Source: an uncultured Christensenella sp. (GTDB lineage: Bacteria; Bacillota; Clostridia; Christensenellales; UBA1242). From it: a stretch of 12,348 nucleotides of DNA. Shown piece by piece: positions 1 through 7,286 of this stretch. The notes beneath the pieces were generated by a model. That model ran no database searches. It worked only from the letters and a program-made list of their open reading frames with translations, and was not told where the DNA came from. The stretch spans positions 1 to 12,348 of the forward strand of contig CAOKRZ010000022.1 of NCBI GenBank assembly GCA_948471335.1, in the 5' to 3' direction. The position numbers were made by a program, and so were the translations under genes. Numbering within the stretch: position 1 is the first letter of the stretch; each line of letters starts with the position of its first letter.

Positions 1-2481
1 TCTTGCATTTTTCATATATTTTTCAACAATTTCTTCCTCATCTGCAAGATTGCCAAAAGTATCTACAATCTCTTCGCATTTATCAAACAATTTCTCTCGC
101 AAAGCTTCGAAATACAAGTTTGAATTCTCATGATCTCTATGATAACTTTTACCGGTGAATTTTTTATCGATCATCTTAATCAAATTCATCAATGTGCTTT
201 CATTTCCGTTTGTTGTATAGCTTTCAAAAGCAAAATTATCACTTGCGAAGAATTTTTTAACGCTTATTGGCTGAATCATGCTTAATACAGCTTTAATTAT
301 ATCGTTCTTTTCACCTTGATTTTCAGCATTTAAAACCAGATTATTATGCGCATTATCACAACATTTGTTTATCGAGTCAATTTCTTCTTGACAAAGATAT
401 TTACAGTCGTTAAGAAGTTGAATCAATAACCTATGTGCAATCAAAACTGTATTTGAAAGCTTAGTTTGAAAAATAAGATAATCATCAAAATCTTTTGCCA
501 ATTTGGAAACTTGATCATAGCTAAATTTTGGAGCCTTTTCACTGCAAGATAAATAATCATAGATCGGTTTAATACAATTGTCAACTATTGATTTCATACT
601 TTTGAAGCCATTTGAAGTATAGTTTTCAAGAACTGCAAGTGCCTTATCTTTAAGAGCCGCACGTTGACTCTCTTCCCTGATGAATCTTTTAACTGCAGCC
701 ATTGCAGCTACATCCTCATTCTTCTTTTTAGCCTCTTCAGCTTTTGCTTTGCTTTTTGCAGCTTTAGCAGCTCTTTTTTCTTTTGCTGATTTCTTTCCAG
801 GTGGAGAGTATGGCTTTTTCTGAATGTTTAAAGAAGGCTTAGTTTCAACATCAGCAGAAGTTTCAGCCGCTGGTGTTTCAACAGGTGTTTCTTGAGCTTT
901 CACTTCGGGAGCTTTTGCAATTTCAACGACTGCTTCTCTTGCATCATTCTGCAAAATTTTTTGTTTGTTCTTTTTTCTTTCAGCTTTGATGCCTTCTCCA
1001 GCAATTTTGACAACTTCTGAAACAGCATCCGCTTCTTTTTTGAATTTCTTTCTAAGCATTTCAAGTCTCATGTCTGAAATTCTGCTTTGTGGAAGAGTTG
1101 TAATTTCAAGCTCACTTTTTTCTCTTTTACGTGTTGCAACTCTTTGAATTTCTGTGCTTCTTGTTTGGTTCTCGCGGTTGTTTTTAACGCCCAAGAAAGT
1201 GAAAGGTTTTTCAATGAAGGCTTTTCTAAGCTTATTGTCAAAAGTGTTTTTAGAAATTTCACCAAGCACAAGTTCAATAAAGTCTGGAGATTCATCAAGA
1301 ATTGCCAAATTATTTACAATGCAAGTGATCGCATTTCTATGGCCGAGATAGTATGCAAGCTGATATGAAATCTGCTCAAAATATGGCCCTTTTGCTGCCC
1401 TAGCTGAAGGAATTTGAGTCAAGTTGTCAAGATTGTAAAGAGCATCTTCTGCAAGTCTTTTTGAAGAAGTCTTTGGATCAAGGTAATTTGCCTCTTTCAT
1501 AAGTTTTGCAAGAACAGCTGTAAGTTTATTCTCAACTTCAGCATAAGTTTCTGGAGAGTTGAGAAGACTTGAAGGCGCTTCTGCAATTCTCATCATAAGC
1601 TCTTTCTTTGTGGCACGTTTTTCAGTGACAAACTTCCTATAATACATGTCAATTGTTGAAGCAAGTTTGTCTTCACTTGTCATAAGAAGACTCAAGCATT
1701 TTTCAACCATAGGTCTAACTGCAAGAACCTTCTTTTCATCGTCACTTAAATCTTCGACTTCTTCTGTAAGCATTTTAAGCCAATCAAGGATGTCTCCAAC
1801 TTTAGCTTTATATACTTTGAAAGCCAAGCTGCCACACTGCTCAAGAACCTTTTTCAAATCTTCTTCTTTAAACAAAGTTTGACCATCAAGTGCATCATAT
1901 TCAACTGCTGTAAGCTTTTTAACGCTGTCTTCAAAAGCTATAACTTGTGGAGAAATTGCAAATCTCTTGCGAGCAATATTTGAAATAGGTTTAAGTTGTT
2001 TTTGGCTTTTGGCAATATTAACTTTGAAATTTGCATTCGCAGCATTTTCAATGTTTGTTTTTGTGATGATTTTGAACATGCTTACGCCATATTTTCTTGC
2101 AATTGCTGCCGCTCTAATGATACCGTTGTTTATTGCAACGCTTTTGTTGAAATAGAGATCCAAAATCCCATTGATAATCTTTTTAGAATAGTTTCTTTTA
2201 ACATTATCTTCAGATTGTTCCATTTCAATTTGGGCTGCCACTTTATTTAAAAATGAAGAAATTTTTGAAATAAGCTCATTATCTCTGTCTTTGCAAATCT
2301 TTAAAATTTCATCATTGATTTCCTTATCGCTCAAAGAAAACTTTGCGCCCAACAATTTCCCTAAACTGATCATTTTTTCATTTACTTCTGCGTCGTTTTC
2401 AATAAAATCTTTGATCTTATCAATTTCGATTTCGTCCAAATGTTCAATGCCTATGACCTTTGTTGCTTTAACTTGTGCCAT
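1..2481 (-). CDS. Large hypothetical protein, 3' end beyond the window
   Basis: This reading frame runs unbroken for 827 codons from ATG at 2481 to the window edge, so the C-terminus is missing. I read every codon and found no stop or frameshift. GGAGG (2486-2490) lies five bases before the ATG and fixes the start. I do not recognise the family. Residues 1-480 look mostly helical and charged, with no signal peptide and no membrane segment, so a cytoplasmic protein is likely. Residues about 500-595 form a low-complexity, probably disordered linker: first Pro/Thr/Glu/Ala-rich, then Lys/Ala-rich (KAAKSKAKAEEAKKK near 574-588). A second helical region follows from about 596 and contains several cysteines. 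It lies downstream of tsf but has its own consensus promoter and follows a terminator, so it is a separate unit. Similar Lys/Ala/Glu segments occur in rpsB and yajC here. It is certainly coding; the function is unknown. Confidence 0.85.
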   Translation of the reverse strand, partial: MAQVKATKVIGIEHLDEIEIDKIKDFIENDAEVNEKMISLGKLLGAKFSLSDKEINDEILKICKDRDNELISKISSFLNKVAAQIEMEQSEDNVKRNYSKKIINGILDLYFNKSVAINNGIIRAAAIARKYGVSMFKIITKTNIENAANANFKVNIAKSQKQLKPISNIARKRFAISPQVIAFEDSVKKLTAVEYDALDGQTLFKEEDLKKVLEQCGSLAFKVYKAKVGDILDWLKMLTEEVEDLSDDEKKVLAVRPMVEKCLSLLMTSEDKLASTIDMYYRKFVTEKRATKKELMMRIAEAPSSLLNSPETYAEVENKLTAVLAKLMKEANYLDPKTSSKRLAEDALYNLDNLTQIPSARAAKGPYFEQISYQLAYYLGHRNAITCIVNNLAILDESPDFIELVLGEISKNTFDNKLRKAFIEKPFTFLGVKNNRENQTRSTEIQRVATRKREKSELEITTLPQSRISDMRLEMLRKKFKKEADAVSEVVKIAGEGIKAERKKNKQKILQNDAREAVVEIAKAPEVKAQETPVETPAAETSADVETKPSLNIQKKPYSPPGKKSAKEKRAAKAAKSKAKAEEAKKKNEDVAAMAAVKRFIREESQRAALKDKALAVLENYTSNGFKSMKSIVDNCIKPIYDYLSCSEKAPKFSYDQVSKLAKDFDDYLIFQTKLSNTVLIAHRLLIQLLNDCKYLCQEEIDSINKCCDNAHNNLVLNAENQGEKNDIIKAVLSMIQPISVKKFFASDNFAFESYTTNGNESTLMNLIKMIDKKFTGKSYHRDHENSNLYFEALREKLFDKCEEIVDTFGNLADEEEIVEKYMKNAR

Positions 2482-2503
2482 TTTTCCTCCTAAATATAGA
2501 TAA

Positions 2504-2532
2504 ATTATATATTATAATACCCCATCTGTCAA
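2504..2532 (-). promoter_or_regulatory. Perfect sigma-A promoter of the large unknown gene
   Basis: On the minus strand TTGACA (2532-2527) and TATAAT (2509-2504) are separated by exactly 17 bases, a full match to the sigma-A consensus. Transcription should begin near 2497, giving a leader of only about 16 bases that still holds the GGAGG site. The promoter lies between the tsf terminator and the gene, so expression should be strong and independent of rpsB-tsf. Confidence 0.85.
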
Positions 2533-2540
2533 TAGTGAAA

Positions 2541-2570
2541 AACAAAAAAAGTGGGCAAGCCCACCTTTTT
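2541..2570 (-). terminator. Intrinsic terminator after tsf
   Basis: On the minus strand an A-rich stretch is followed by GGTGGGC TT GCCCAC and then seven T residues (2550-2544). The GC-rich stem plus T-tract is a standard rho-independent terminator. It begins a few bases after the tsf stop codon and closes the rpsB-tsf unit. Confidence 0.88.
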
Positions 2571-2576
2571 ATTTTA

Positions 2577-3233
2577 TTATTTATTACCTCTCATTTGTTT
2601 TTCAACTTCAGCAGCAAGGTCGTCATGTCTCTTTTCAAGACCTTCACCCATTTCATAACGAACGAATCTGCGAACAGTGATCTTTTCACCGATTTTCAAA
2701 ATCATTTCGTTGATGTATTGTGTGATTGTCATGCTTGAATCTTTAACGAAAGCTTGTTCCATAAGGCAAACGTCTTGATAATATTTCTTAACTCTGCCTT
2801 CAACCATTTTTTCAATGATTTGTGCTGGTTTTCCTTCGTTCAAAGCTTGAGCTCTCAAAACTTCTTTTTCTTTCTCAAGTTCTTCAGTTGGAACTTCATC
2901 AGTTCTAACATATTTTGGATTTGCAGCAGCAATTTGCATAGCGATGTCTTTGCCAAGTTGAATGAAAGCATCGGTCTTAGCAACGAAGTCTGTTTCGCAG
3001 TTGATTTCAACAAGAACACCAATCTTTCCACCCATGTGAATGTAAGATGTTACGATACCTTCAGAAGCGATTCTTGATTGTTTCTTTGCAGCGGCAGCGA
3101 TACCCTTTTCGCGAAGCCAAAGTGTAGCCTTTTCAAAGTCGCCGTCACATTCAGTAAGTGCCTTTTTGCAGTCCATCATTCCTGCATTTGTTCTTGCTCT
3201 AAGTTCGGCAACGTCTTTTGCTGTAAAACTCAT
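2577..3233 (-). CDS. tsf: Elongation factor Ts, short form
   Basis: EF-Ts is the cytoplasmic nucleotide exchange factor that removes GDP from EF-Tu so that EF-Tu can bind GTP and aminoacyl-tRNA again. The 218-residue protein starts with the UBA-like helical domain (about 4-45), which carries the signature LRARTNAGMMDCKKAL at 11-26. The core follows with CETDFVAKTDAF at 79-90; TDFV (81-84) is the motif that inserts into EF-Tu. At 218 residues it is shorter than the 283-residue E. coli protein and resembles the compact forms of Thermus and cyanobacteria, with a reduced second core subdomain. AGGAG lies just upstream of the ATG. It begins 18 bases after the rpsB stop, in the conserved rpsB-tsf order, and is followed by a terminator. 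The identification is very secure. Confidence 0.97.
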   Translation of the reverse strand: MSFTAKDVAELRARTNAGMMDCKKALTECDGDFEKATLWLREKGIAAAAKKQSRIASEGIVTSYIHMGGKIGVLVEINCETDFVAKTDAFIQLGKDIAMQIAAANPKYVRTDEVPTEELEKEKEVLRAQALNEGKPAQIIEKMVEGRVKKYYQDVCLMEQAFVKDSSMTITQYINEMILKIGEKITVRRFVRYEMGEGLEKRHDDLAAEVEKQMRGNK

Positions 3234-3251
3234 AATAATTCTCCTTTTTGC

Positions 3252-4139
3252 TTATTTATTTTCTTCAGCTGGAGCTGCAGTTTTTTCTTCAGCTTTAGCT
3301 TCAACTTTTTTCTTAGGTGCTGGCTTTTTTCTTGCTGGTTTCTTGCCGTGTTTTTCTTCTCCAGCTTCTGCGATTTCAAGATTTGGCTTTGTTTCAGCGA
3401 GAGCTTTCTCAAGGTCTATTTCTTCCTCTTCAGCAGTCTCTTCTTTCTTCATTGACACGCCTTCTCTTGCTTCGATAACAGCGTCAGCAATTGCAGATGC
3501 AATAAGTTTAACTGATCTGATTGCGTCGTCGTTTCCTGGGATTACACAGTCAATTCCGTCTGGATTTCCGTTTGTGTCAACAAGTCCAACCATAGGGATT
3601 CCAAGCACTTTGCATTCGTGAACGCAAATGTGTTCGCAAGATGGGTCAACAACGAAAACTACGCCTGGAAGGTCTCTCATTTCTTTGATTCCGCCAAGGT
3701 TTTTCTCAAGTTTGTCGCGCTCTGCCTTAAGGATTGTAACTTCTTTCTTTGGAAGAAGATCAAATTCCCCAACTTTTTCCATTTGGTTGAGTTTGTTAAG
3801 ACGCTCAATTCTTGACTTGATTGTCTTGAAGTTTGTAAGGCATCCACCAAGCCAACGAGTGTTCACATAGAACATTCCGCAGCGTTCTGCCTCTTCTTTA
3901 ACAGCCTCTTGAGCTTGTTTTTTTGTTCCCACGAAGAGAACGTTTTTGCCTCCTGCAACGACATCGCGAACGAAAGAGTAAGCTTTGTCAACTTGCACAG
4001 AAGTGTCTTCGAGGTTGATGATATGAATATCATTTCTTGCAGTGAAGATGTATTTTTTCATCTTAGGGTTCCACTTTCTTGTTTGGTGACCAAAGTGAAC
4101 GCCTGCCTCGAGAAGTTGTTTCATTGAAATAACTGACAT
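3252..4139 (-). CDS. rpsB: Small ribosomal subunit protein S2 (uS2) with charged tail
   Basis: S2 joins the 30S subunit late, near the head-body junction, and is needed for mRNA binding. The 295 residues open with a typical N-terminus (MKQLLEAGVHFGHQTRKWNPKM, 6-27), continue with FVGTKKQAQ (69-77) and NTRWLGGCLTNFKT (93-106), and include the VVDP (163-166), GIPMVGLVDTN (180-190) and IPGNDDAIRSV (200-210) blocks. The globular protein ends near 228. After that comes a tail of about 65 residues rich in Lys, Glu, Ala and Pro that is absent from most S2 proteins. The segment CEHICVHEC (168-176) is unusual because most S2 proteins have few or no cysteines there. AAGGAGG lies eight bases before the ATG and an in-frame TAA directly precedes it, so the start is firm. 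It is transcribed with tsf from its own promoter through a long leader. Confidence 0.97.
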   Translation of the reverse strand: MSVISMKQLLEAGVHFGHQTRKWNPKMKKYIFTARNDIHIINLEDTSVQVDKAYSFVRDVVAGGKNVLFVGTKKQAQEAVKEEAERCGMFYVNTRWLGGCLTNFKTIKSRIERLNKLNQMEKVGEFDLLPKKEVTILKAERDKLEKNLGGIKEMRDLPGVVFVVDPSCEHICVHECKVLGIPMVGLVDTNGNPDGIDCVIPGNDDAIRSVKLIASAIADAVIEAREGVSMKKEETAEEEEIDLEKALAETKPNLEIAEAGEEKHGKKPARKKPAPKKKVEAKAEEKTAAPAEENK

Positions 4140-4310
4140 TTAAATTTCCTCCTTTTTTGTTTTTGTCCTTCCCCTCGCCTTTCATTGCTCCAAAGGCAAC
4201 CACAAGAGAAATCTCTTTTTATTCAGCAGCTTGGTATCGTTTTTTAACCACTGAATGTCTTTGGCAACGGCCTTTGAATTTGACGAGAGTGCAAATTTGT
4301 CTTCAATGAC
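4140..4310 (-). promoter_or_regulatory. Structured 5' leader of rpsB, probable S2 autoregulatory RNA
   Basis: About 170 bases separate the expected transcript start (near 4310) from the rpsB ATG, far more than translation needs. On the minus strand several helices can form in order: AATTTG/CAAATT around a nine-base loop; ATTCAG-TGGT paired with ACCA and CTGAAT, closing a large stem-loop; AAGAG-ATTT-CTCTT; and GCCTTT/AAAGGC around GGAGCAATG. In the last element TTGC and GCAA offer an alternative pairing. S2 represses rpsB-tsf translation through leader RNA in Proteobacteria, and ribosomal protein leaders are common in Firmicutes. That S2 is the ligand here is inference from position. No intrinsic terminator is visible inside the leader, so control would probably act on translation. 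Confidence 0.6.
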
Positions 4311-4316
4311 TTTGAT

Positions 4317-4345
4317 ATTGTAGCACATATAAAAAAATAAATCAA
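4317..4345 (-). promoter_or_regulatory. rpsB-tsf promoter with extended -10
   Basis: On the minus strand TTGATT (4345-4340) and TACAAT (4322-4317) are 17 bases apart, and TGC directly before the -10 makes it an extended -10 (TGCTACAAT). The -35 hexamer lies inside the distal arm of the preceding gene's terminator hairpin. Transcription should start near 4310. Confidence 0.75.
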
Positions 4346-4367
4346 GCAAAATTTGCAAGATTTATTT
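4331..4367 (-). terminator. Terminator of the 128-residue gene, overlapping the rpsB promoter
   Basis: AAATAAATC (4367-4359) and GATTTATTT (4343-4335) form a perfect nine-base inverted repeat on the minus strand, with an inner GCAAA/TTTGC pairing in the loop. The downstream arm runs into seven T residues (4337-4331). The stem is AT-rich, but its length and T-tract fit an intrinsic terminator placed just after the stop codon at 4373. Confidence 0.65.
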
Positions 4368-4372
4368 CATAG

Positions 4373-4759
4373 TTAATTTTTTTCAAAAAAGTCTTTTTCA
4401 CAAGAGTAAATTTCACCTTTCAGCATTTCAAATTCGCTTCTGGAAAGCTTCCCTTCTTTCGGAATCATATCCCATATGTAAGGTCTGAGTTTATCAGCAA
4501 TTTCAACAAACTTATATACTTCTCCTGCAAAAATTCTGTTTGCACCTTTGCCTTGTGTAAAAGTTGGATTTGTAGAAACAATTTCTCCTTTTGGCAATGT
4601 GAAGATTTTAAAACCATTTGCTTCAGTCTTTATAAATGCAGGGCTGTAATTTAAAAATGTGGAAACGTCTTTAAGCCCAAAATCTCCAAAAGTATGACCA
4701 GTCTTTTCATTGATGCTTATAACATAAAGCTCATCAAGCTTAACATTCTTTTCTTTCAT
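4373..4759 (-). CDS. Hypothetical protein, 128 residues
   Basis: I do not recognise this family. The gene is well supported: it has a GGAGAGG ribosome binding site just upstream of the ATG, a good promoter of its own and a terminator-like hairpin after its stop. The protein has no signal peptide and no membrane span, so it is probably cytoplasmic. The first 60 residues alternate hydrophobic and polar residues as beta strands do (LDELYVISINEKTG, 8-21; GFKIFTLPKGEIV, 49-61). The second half looks helical (GEVYKFVEIADKLRPYIWDM, 79-98), with an acidic/aromatic end. Near the middle lies a Gly/Lys/Asn-rich turn (TQGKGANRIF, 68-77). It lies alone between secF and rpsB, so the neighbours do not indicate a function. 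Confidence 0.8.
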   Translation of the reverse strand: MKEKNVKLDELYVISINEKTGHTFGDFGLKDVSTFLNYSPAFIKTEANGFKIFTLPKGEIVSTNPTFTQGKGANRIFAGEVYKFVEIADKLRPYIWDMIPKEGKLSRSEFEMLKGEIYSCEKDFFEKN

Positions 4760-4780
4760 TTCCCTCTCCTGTACAACTTT

Positions 4781-4809
4781 ATATTAACACAGTCCGTTCC
4801 AAAAGTCAA
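4781..4809 (-). promoter_or_regulatory. Promoter of the 128-residue gene
   Basis: On the minus strand TTGACT (4809-4804) and TAATAT (4786-4781) are 17 bases apart, each one or two mismatches from consensus. The transcript would start near 4774 and carry a leader of about 15 bases with the GGAGAGG site. Confidence 0.75.
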
Positions 4810-4822
4810 TATTGGATTAAAA

Positions 4823-4855
4823 GAAAAAATCATGAGATTTCTCATGACTTTTTTA
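4823..4855 (-). terminator. Intrinsic terminator of the secDF unit
   Basis: TCATGAGA AA TCTCATGA (4847-4830) is a perfect inverted repeat of eight bases per arm. On the minus strand an A-run precedes it and a T-run (4829-4824) follows. It begins right at the secF stop codon. The A/T flanks are symmetrical, so it could also stop transcription from the other strand. Confidence 0.85.
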
Positions 4856-5893
4856 AGCTTTTGCAGCCTTTTTCTTTTTTGGTTTGTAAGCAATTGCCCA
4901 AAGTCCAGGTGTGATGAACACTGAAGAATAGAATCCAGCGCCAATACCAAAGAGAATTGGAAGTGCAAATTCACGGATATCACTTACGCCAATGATTGCA
5001 ACAAGAGCAATTGTGATAATCGTTGTAAGCGTTGTGAAGAATGAACGCGTCATTGTTTCTTTCACAGAAGCATTCGCAATTTGGGCATTGTTTGCCTTTG
5101 CGAAGGTTCCGCCCTTGATGTTTTCTCTGATTCGATCAAATATGACAATCGTGTTGTTGATCGAATAACCAAGAATTGTCACAAGTGCTGCAACAAACGA
5201 GCTGTTGATTTGGATTCTGAAAATAAGCACAAGGCTTGCCATGATCATAAGGTCATGGAAAAGTGCTAAGATTGCAGCAAGACCACTTGTAAGCTCGAAG
5301 CGAAGAGCAACATAGATAAGGATGAAAGCAATTGCAACAATCATTGCAATAAAGGCGTTCATAAGAAGCTCACTGCTTGCAGTTGCTGTCACGGTTTCAG
5401 GCGCTGAAACTGCGGCTTCATAGCCATCAACATAACCAAACTCTTTTTGAAGAGCTTCACGAATAGCTTTGTTTGTGCTTTCAATTTCATCATCAGATTT
5501 GTTTTTGTATTGAATCTGCATTGCTTTGCCTGAACCAACTTCAGCGACATCCATACTTGAAGTCCTGAAGATGTCAACGCTAACTCCTTCAAATTCAGCA
5601 AAAACTTTGTTGATGCGATCTTTCATAGCGTTATAATCGCCATCTTTTGAGATGTCATAAACTGGAGCGTTTTCTGTTTTAATAATGCCCTGCTCGTTTG
5701 CATAGATTGTGATAATTGATCCGCCAGTGAAGTCAATTCCGAGATTGAAACCAACTGTGCAAAGAAGAATAATTCCAACAAATATGATAACAAGAGGAGC
5801 AATCAAAAACCATTTAAGATTTTTACAGTAGTTAAACTTTGAGTTATCAATAAGTCCGTCAATTGAAAACTTTGATTTTTTGAATATCATCAT
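4853..5893 (-). CDS. secF: Protein translocase subunit SecF
   Basis: SecF pairs with SecD in the membrane. The pair uses the ion gradient to assist SecYEG/SecA export and to release proteins outside. The 346 residues show TM1 at about 27-47, then the signature VGFNLGIDFTGGS (47-59), an extracellular P4-type domain (about 60-170), and five further membrane segments from about 176 to 336, with a short Lys/Ala tail. The fourth-segment motif is LGYSINNTIVIFDRIREN (241-258). Most SecF proteins read GYSxND here; this one has Asn at 247 (codon AAC at 5155-5153). The partner arginine in TMTRSFFTTLT (280-290) is present. The ATG at 5893 overlaps the secD stop by four bases (ATGA), and GGAGGTG in the end of secD is its ribosome binding site, so the two are translationally coupled. 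A second ATG follows immediately and is an equally possible start. Confidence 0.96.
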   Translation of the reverse strand: MMIFKKSKFSIDGLIDNSKFNYCKNLKWFLIAPLVIIFVGIILLCTVGFNLGIDFTGGSIITIYANEQGIIKTENAPVYDISKDGDYNAMKDRINKVFAEFEGVSVDIFRTSSMDVAEVGSGKAMQIQYKNKSDDEIESTNKAIREALQKEFGYVDGYEAAVSAPETVTATASSELLMNAFIAMIVAIAFILIYVALRFELTSGLAAILALFHDLMIMASLVLIFRIQINSSFVAALVTILGYSINNTIVIFDRIRENIKGGTFAKANNAQIANASVKETMTRSFFTTLTTIITIALVAIIGVSDIREFALPILFGIGAGFYSSVFITPGLWAIAYKPKKKKAAKA

Positions 5894-7275
5894 TTCTCTT
5901 CACCTCCTACTACAATTTCAGAAGCGCTTTCTTTTGCAGGTTTTTCTTCAACGGGTTCTTCGATCACCTCGACACCTTCTTTACGATAGAGACGAAGTGG
6001 TTTTGGATTTGTGCTGTTGATTGGAAGATACCATTTAACAAGGAATCTTGTCACAACGAGAGTTGTAAACATCGAAAGCACGATACCAAGAAGAAGAGTT
6101 ATCGCGAACCCTTTGATGGCTGCTGTGCCAAGAATGTAAAGGATGATTGATGTGACAATTGTTGTGATGTTTGAGTCAAAGATTGGCCAGAAAGCTTTTT
6201 TGAAGCCTGATTTAACTGCGTATGGAATTCTTTTTCCTGATGCATACTCTTCTCTGATTCTTTCAAATATGATGACATTGCCGTCAACAGCCATACCAAG
6301 AGAAAGAATGATTCCGGCAATACCAGGAAGAGTGAGCTGAACGAATGGAATGGCTTGAAGGAAGAAGAGCATAAGGATCATATAGATCACAAGCGCAACG
6401 TCAGCAAGCACACCAAAAAGTCCATAGCGCCAAGCCATGATAATCATGATGATAAATAGTGCGACCGCACCTGCGATAAGCCCAAGAGTGAGAGCGTTGC
6501 GTCCAAGAGTTGCAGAAATGACACTGTTTTCAATGAGGCTGAGTTTTACATTGAATGTGCCTGACATGATTGAAAAAGCATATTCTTCAGCTGCAGACTG
6601 AGAATTAAGCGATCCACCTGAAATGAAAGTTGCCCCGTCATTTATCTCGCTTTCGCAAGTCAAAGTATTCCAAGGTTGCCCTTTCACTTCCCCAAGATAG
6701 ATATAGATATTTTTGCTTGAAGACTCTGAAGCTTTTCTTGTCAATTCAGCAAATTTCGATTTTCCTTCGCTTGTAAAACGAAGAGTAACGCCATATTGCT
6801 TATCTTGAGAATTGTAAGTTGCAAAAACGTCAGTGATGTCATCACCTGTGATATAAATATCAGGCGTAACTTCACCATTTGCCATTTCAAGAGTCATTGA
6901 TAAAGTTCTTGGATTTTCAAGGAAAGTGAAGATGTCATCACTTTCTTTTGCAGAAGGAACTTCAATTCTGATTCTGGTTGAGCCTTGTCTTTTGACAATC
7001 GCTTCACTATAGCCTTCTGAATAAAGAATTTCAGAAAGTCTTGTAACAGTTGCGTCAATTGACTTACTAAGGTCTGCATCCGCCCTTGTTGTTTCGCAAT
7101 CATAAACAACAGAAAGCCCGCCTGAAAGGTCAAGCCCTTTAGAGATAGAGTTTGCAAAACCGTTATAAACATAGCTTGTCCCAGCAATAGGGATTGGGCC
7201 ACAGCATAAAACGATGCCGATGGCAACCAAAATAGCCATAATAACAAATTTTATTATTGAACGCTTTTTAGCCAT
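5890..7275 (-). CDS. secD: Protein translocase subunit SecD
   Basis: SecD is the larger partner of SecF in ion-driven protein export. The 461 residues have TM1 at about 8-30, the D1 signature KGLDLSGGLSVVY (46-58), a periplasm-type P1 region (about 60-255) and five more membrane segments (about 263-283, 287-306, 312-336, 366-386, 389-412). The D4 motif GMAVDGNVIIFERIREE (327-343) retains Asp331, the residue expected to take part in proton transfer. The tail after 430 is Glu/Lys/Val-rich and probably cytoplasmic. Its length is normal for unfused Firmicute SecD. AAGGGGA lies just upstream of the ATG. A nearly identical AAGGGGAAACT sits 11 bases further upstream, so the site appears duplicated. 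Transcription starts about 105 bases upstream at a perfect promoter and continues into secF. Confidence 0.97.
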   Translation of the reverse strand: MAKKRSIIKFVIMAILVAIGIVLCCGPIPIAGTSYVYNGFANSISKGLDLSGGLSVVYDCETTRADADLSKSIDATVTRLSEILYSEGYSEAIVKRQGSTRIRIEVPSAKESDDIFTFLENPRTLSMTLEMANGEVTPDIYITGDDITDVFATYNSQDKQYGVTLRFTSEGKSKFAELTRKASESSSKNIYIYLGEVKGQPWNTLTCESEINDGATFISGGSLNSQSAAEEYAFSIMSGTFNVKLSLIENSVISATLGRNALTLGLIAGAVALFIIMIIMAWRYGLFGVLADVALVIYMILMLFFLQAIPFVQLTLPGIAGIILSLGMAVDGNVIIFERIREEYASGKRIPYAVKSGFKKAFWPIFDSNITTIVTSIILYILGTAAIKGFAITLLLGIVLSMFTTLVVTRFLVKWYLPINSTNPKPLRLYRKEGVEVIEEPVEEKPAKESASEIVVGGEEK

Positions 7276-7286
7276 TAAGTTCCCCT

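Noticed and set aside
965..2738. Many plus-strand frames of 60-93 codons and minus-strand off-frame runs within the large unknown gene
   Set aside because: The 827-codon minus-strand frame with a promoter and ribosome binding site explains this region; the others are shadows without start signals.
3078..3621. Plus-strand open frames of 125 and 151 codons opposite rpsB and tsf
   Set aside because: They are antisense to clearly conserved rpsB and tsf, lack ribosome binding sites, and their Ser/Phe/Ala-rich content is the complement of Lys/Glu/Ala codons.
4182..4184. ATG at 4184 as an upstream rpsB start
   Set aside because: It is out of frame with rpsB, and an in-frame TAA directly precedes the rpsB ATG, which has AAGGAGG.
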